This document shows, piece by piece, positions 16,465-18,309 of a stretch of DNA of 18,309 nt (positions within the stretch are counted from its first letter, which is position 1; each line of letters begins with the position of its first letter). Source of the DNA: Caldilineaceae bacterium. GTDB lineage: Bacteria; Chloroflexota; Anaerolineae; Caldilineales; Caldilineaceae. The stretch is from assembly GCA_026645575.1 (NCBI GenBank), contig JAPKMW010000152.1, positions 1-18,309 of the forward strand, in the 5' to 3' direction. The notes under the pieces were generated by a model. That model searched no databases and was not told the origin of the DNA. It was given only the letters and a program-made list of their open reading frames with translations. The position numbers were made by a program, and so were the translations under genes.

Positions 16465-18144
16465 TTACTGCCCCACTGCCCCCTGCATCATCATCTGCCG
16501 GGCCAGGCTGCGCTGCAATTTGCCGCTGGTGGTGCGCGGGATGCTGTTGCGTGGCACGATCACAACTTGGGCTGGCAAAATGCTGGTGCGTTTGCCAACG
16601 TGGATTTGGATGGTGCGTTGCCACTCTTCTAGCGACAGGGGCAGCGTCTTCTCGCGCGGTTGCTCGCAGAGGATGACCAGTTGTTCGGTGCCAGCTTTGG
16701 GATCGGGGATGCCCACCGCCACCACGCGCCCAGAAGTGACATGCGCCACTTCCTCAGCCGCCCGTTCAAAATCGACCGGCGCATAGTTGTGACCGCGAAT
16801 GATGATGATCTCCTTGCTGCGCCCCACCACAAAGAGCCGGCCGTTGCGCAGATAGCCCAGATCGCCGGTGTTGAGCCAGCCATCTTGCAGGAGGGTGGCG
16901 TTCTCGCTGGGCAGGTTGATATATTCCTGCAAGAGCGACGGTCCCGCCACCCAGATTTGCCCCACCTGCCCATCGCCCAACCTATCCCCCGCAGCGTTGC
17001 GGATGACCAGTTGCGTCCCTTCGACCACCGCCCCGCAGTCGCACAGCGTCGTGACCGGCTCATCACTGGCGGGGTCGGCTAACAGCGCAATGCCCCGTTC
17101 GGCCAGATCGCTTTGCAAGACGGTTTCGTAGTTCAACGCTTCGCCGGGGCTGTACATGGTGATGCACAAGGCGGCTTCTGCCATGCCATAAGCAGGAACC
17201 AACGCATTGGAACGAAAGCCGACTTGTTGGAAACGCTGGACAAAGCGTTGTAACGTTGGCACCTCAATCGGTTCGCCGCCACAAACCGCAGCTTTCCAAC
17301 TGGCAAGATTCAAGCGTGCCAAGTCATCTTCGGTAATGCGTTGCGAGACCAAAGCAAAGGCAAAATTCGGGGCTGGTGAAATCGTCCCTTTGTAGTCTGT
17401 AATGGCTTGTAACCAACTCAGTGGTTCACGTAAAAATTGAAATGGCGTGAGAAAGACCCCTGGCATTTTCCAGAACACAGCAAGAAAGAAACAGCCAATG
17501 AGTCCCATATCGTGAAAGAGGGGCAACCAGCACACCTGAACATCGGTATTATCAATGCGCAAGCGCTGACCATCCTGTTCGAGATTTGCCAAAACATTGA
17601 ACTGGGTAAGAGCCACACACTTCGGCGTCCCCGTCGAACCAGAGGTCGCCTGGATCACCGCCAGATCGGTGGCAAGTTGGGTGGGTCTTTGCCAGGCGGT
17701 CGCGTCCCCCAGTTTAATCAGTGCAACGTCCCACAGGTGGCAGGCGTGTTCTGTGTTGGCAAAGGCGGCCAAATCATCCGCCGTGCCGATGATCACGGTT
17801 GCGTCGATCTGGTTGGCAACGGCCAAAATTCGTAGCACCGCGCTGGTCTGCTCACGTCCGCCGCCGGGGGCAGGCAAAACGCAAGGCGCCGCGCCACAAA
17901 GTTGCAAGCCCCAATAGACCTGGGCAAATTCGGGCGATGTCCCCAGGGTCAACAAAACGCGGTCGCCCTTGGCCAAGCCGCGCTGTTGAAAGGTTGCCGC
18001 CATTTGGCGCGCCGCCAGCCAAAGCTGGGCATAGGAGAGATTAATGGGCGCATTCCGGCTCAGAAAGATATAGCCACGCGTATCGCCACAGTGGGTAGCC
18101 GCCGCGGCCAGGGTTTCGGTTAAGGTTTGGTAACGAGGTTGCAT
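16465..18144 (-). CDS. Fatty acyl-AMP ligase (FAAL)
   Basis: A 559-aa ANL-superfamily adenylating enzyme, near the usual FAAL length. Motifs are the ATP-binding P-loop TSGSTGTPK (167-175), LPLFHDMGLIG (207-217), APNFAFALV, CGGEPI, AYGMAEA (318-324), DGWLNTGDLGYL (421-432), GRSKEIIIIRGHNYAP and the C-terminal PRTTSGKLQRS with catalytic-type Lys542. The HDMG and PNFA motifs favour an acyl-AMP ligase over an acyl-CoA synthetase. FAALs make acyl-adenylates and pass them to an acyl carrier protein; none is fused here or seen in the window. It is the first gene of a two-gene operon with the aminotransferase/reductase. The start at 18144 has no clear Shine-Dalgarno, but MQPRYQTLTETL fits the family N-terminus. 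More operon members could lie beyond the right edge. The chain length of the substrate cannot be read from the sequence. Confidence 0.88.
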   Translation of the reverse strand: MQPRYQTLTETLAAAATHCGDTRGYIFLSRNAPINLSYAQLWLAARQMAATFQQRGLAKGDRVLLTLGTSPEFAQVYWGLQLCGAAPCVLPAPGGGREQTSAVLRILAVANQIDATVIIGTADDLAAFANTEHACHLWDVALIKLGDATAWQRPTQLATDLAVIQATSGSTGTPKCVALTQFNVLANLEQDGQRLRIDNTDVQVCWLPLFHDMGLIGCFFLAVFWKMPGVFLTPFQFLREPLSWLQAITDYKGTISPAPNFAFALVSQRITEDDLARLNLASWKAAVCGGEPIEVPTLQRFVQRFQQVGFRSNALVPAYGMAEAALCITMYSPGEALNYETVLQSDLAERGIALLADPASDEPVTTLCDCGAVVEGTQLVIRNAAGDRLGDGQVGQIWVAGPSLLQEYINLPSENATLLQDGWLNTGDLGYLRNGRLFVVGRSKEIIIIRGHNYAPVDFERAAEEVAHVTSGRVVAVGIPDPKAGTEQLVILCEQPREKTLPLSLEEWQRTIQIHVGKRTSILPAQVVIVPRNSIPRTTSGKLQRSLARQMMMQGAVGQ

Positions 18145-18171
18145 AATCAGTAATTGTGAATGGTGATTAAA

Positions 18172-18211
18172 GATTGAGAGATTGAGAGATTGAGAGATTG
18201 GGAGATTGGGC
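18172..18211. repeat. Octamer microsatellite GATTGAGA in the FAAL leader
   Basis: Five consecutive 8-bp units: GATTGAGA three times, then GATTGGGA and GATTGGGC. They lie 28 bp upstream of the FAAL start codon. Confidence 0.9.
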
Positions 18212-18233
18212 AGGCAAAATCTCCTAATCTCCC
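18200..18233. other. Imperfect hairpin in the FAAL leader
   Basis: The arms GGGAGATTGGG (18200-18210) and CCTAATCTCCC (18223-18233) pair at 10 of 11 positions around a 12-nt loop, overlapping the end of the octamer repeat. There is no U-tract on either strand, so it is not a standard terminator. It could be a leader structure or just repeat-derived. Confidence 0.5.
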
Positions 18234-18238
18234 AATAA

Positions 18239-18267
18239 GGTCAAATGAGCCAGAGGTCAAATTTGAC
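18239..18267. promoter_or_regulatory. Possible operator/promoter upstream of the FAAL operon
   Basis: GTCAAATTTGAC (18256-18267) is a perfect 12-bp palindrome, and half of it (GGTCAAAT) is repeated 16 bp away at 18239-18246. On the minus strand TTGACC is a fair -35, but the -10 17 bp downstream (TATTGG) is poor. A dimeric regulator site is plausible; the promoter is uncertain. Confidence 0.35.
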
Positions 18268-18309
18268 AAGCCGTGATCGAACTAATCGGGTTGAAAGAAG
18301 AGGATCTGC

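Overview
The window looks like a chromosomal accessory region of a filamentous or multicellular Chloroflexota bacterium (Anaerolineae/Caldilineae-like). This rests on gene content recalled from that phylum: long BTAD-type regulators fused to ATPase and TPR domains, a NACHT protein with a C-terminal FGE-like domain, AAA/PD-(D/E)XK proteins, and intergenic repeats built on the TGCCCCTAC / GTAGGGGCA hairpin. The taxonomy is inference. No rRNA, tRNA or CRISPR array was seen.

Layout. Positions 1-686 hold four tandem ~194-bp hairpin-rich units in an A-B-A-B order, followed by a short degenerate repeat. Positions 768-3920 (minus) encode a 1050-aa NACHT STAND NTPase ending in an FGE/C-type-lectin-fold domain. 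Its last ~40 codons carry the codon signature of a diversity-generating retroelement (DGR) variable region. A divergent promoter region (3921-4128) separates it from two tandem plus-strand modules. Module 1 is a BTAD-AAA-TPR regulator (4129-7359) plus a decayed AAA/PD-(D/E)XK ATPase (7469-8627). Module 2 is a second BTAD regulator (8827-12144) plus another decayed AAA/PD-(D/E)XK gene (12208-13739). The two regulators share a ~92% identical DNA-binding half and a homologous promoter, but their ATPase/sensor halves are unrelated in detail. A convergent minus-strand operon fills 13749-18144: a fatty acyl-AMP ligase (FAAL) followed, 1 nt later, by a 904-aa fusion of a class III aminotransferase with an acyl-ACP reductase-like domain.

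How the genes may work together. The left two thirds reads as a signal-sensing or conflict (defence-like) island: STAND NTPases, large ligand-sensing regulators and nuclease-bearing ATPases, with partial decay. The right third is metabolic. FAAL would activate a carboxylic acid and load it onto an acyl carrier protein that is not in the window. The reductase-like domain would release an aldehyde, and the aminotransferase domain would convert that to a primary amine. This acid-to-amine route in two adjacent genes is the most interesting candidate system here. The DGR-like C-terminus of the NACHT protein is the second.
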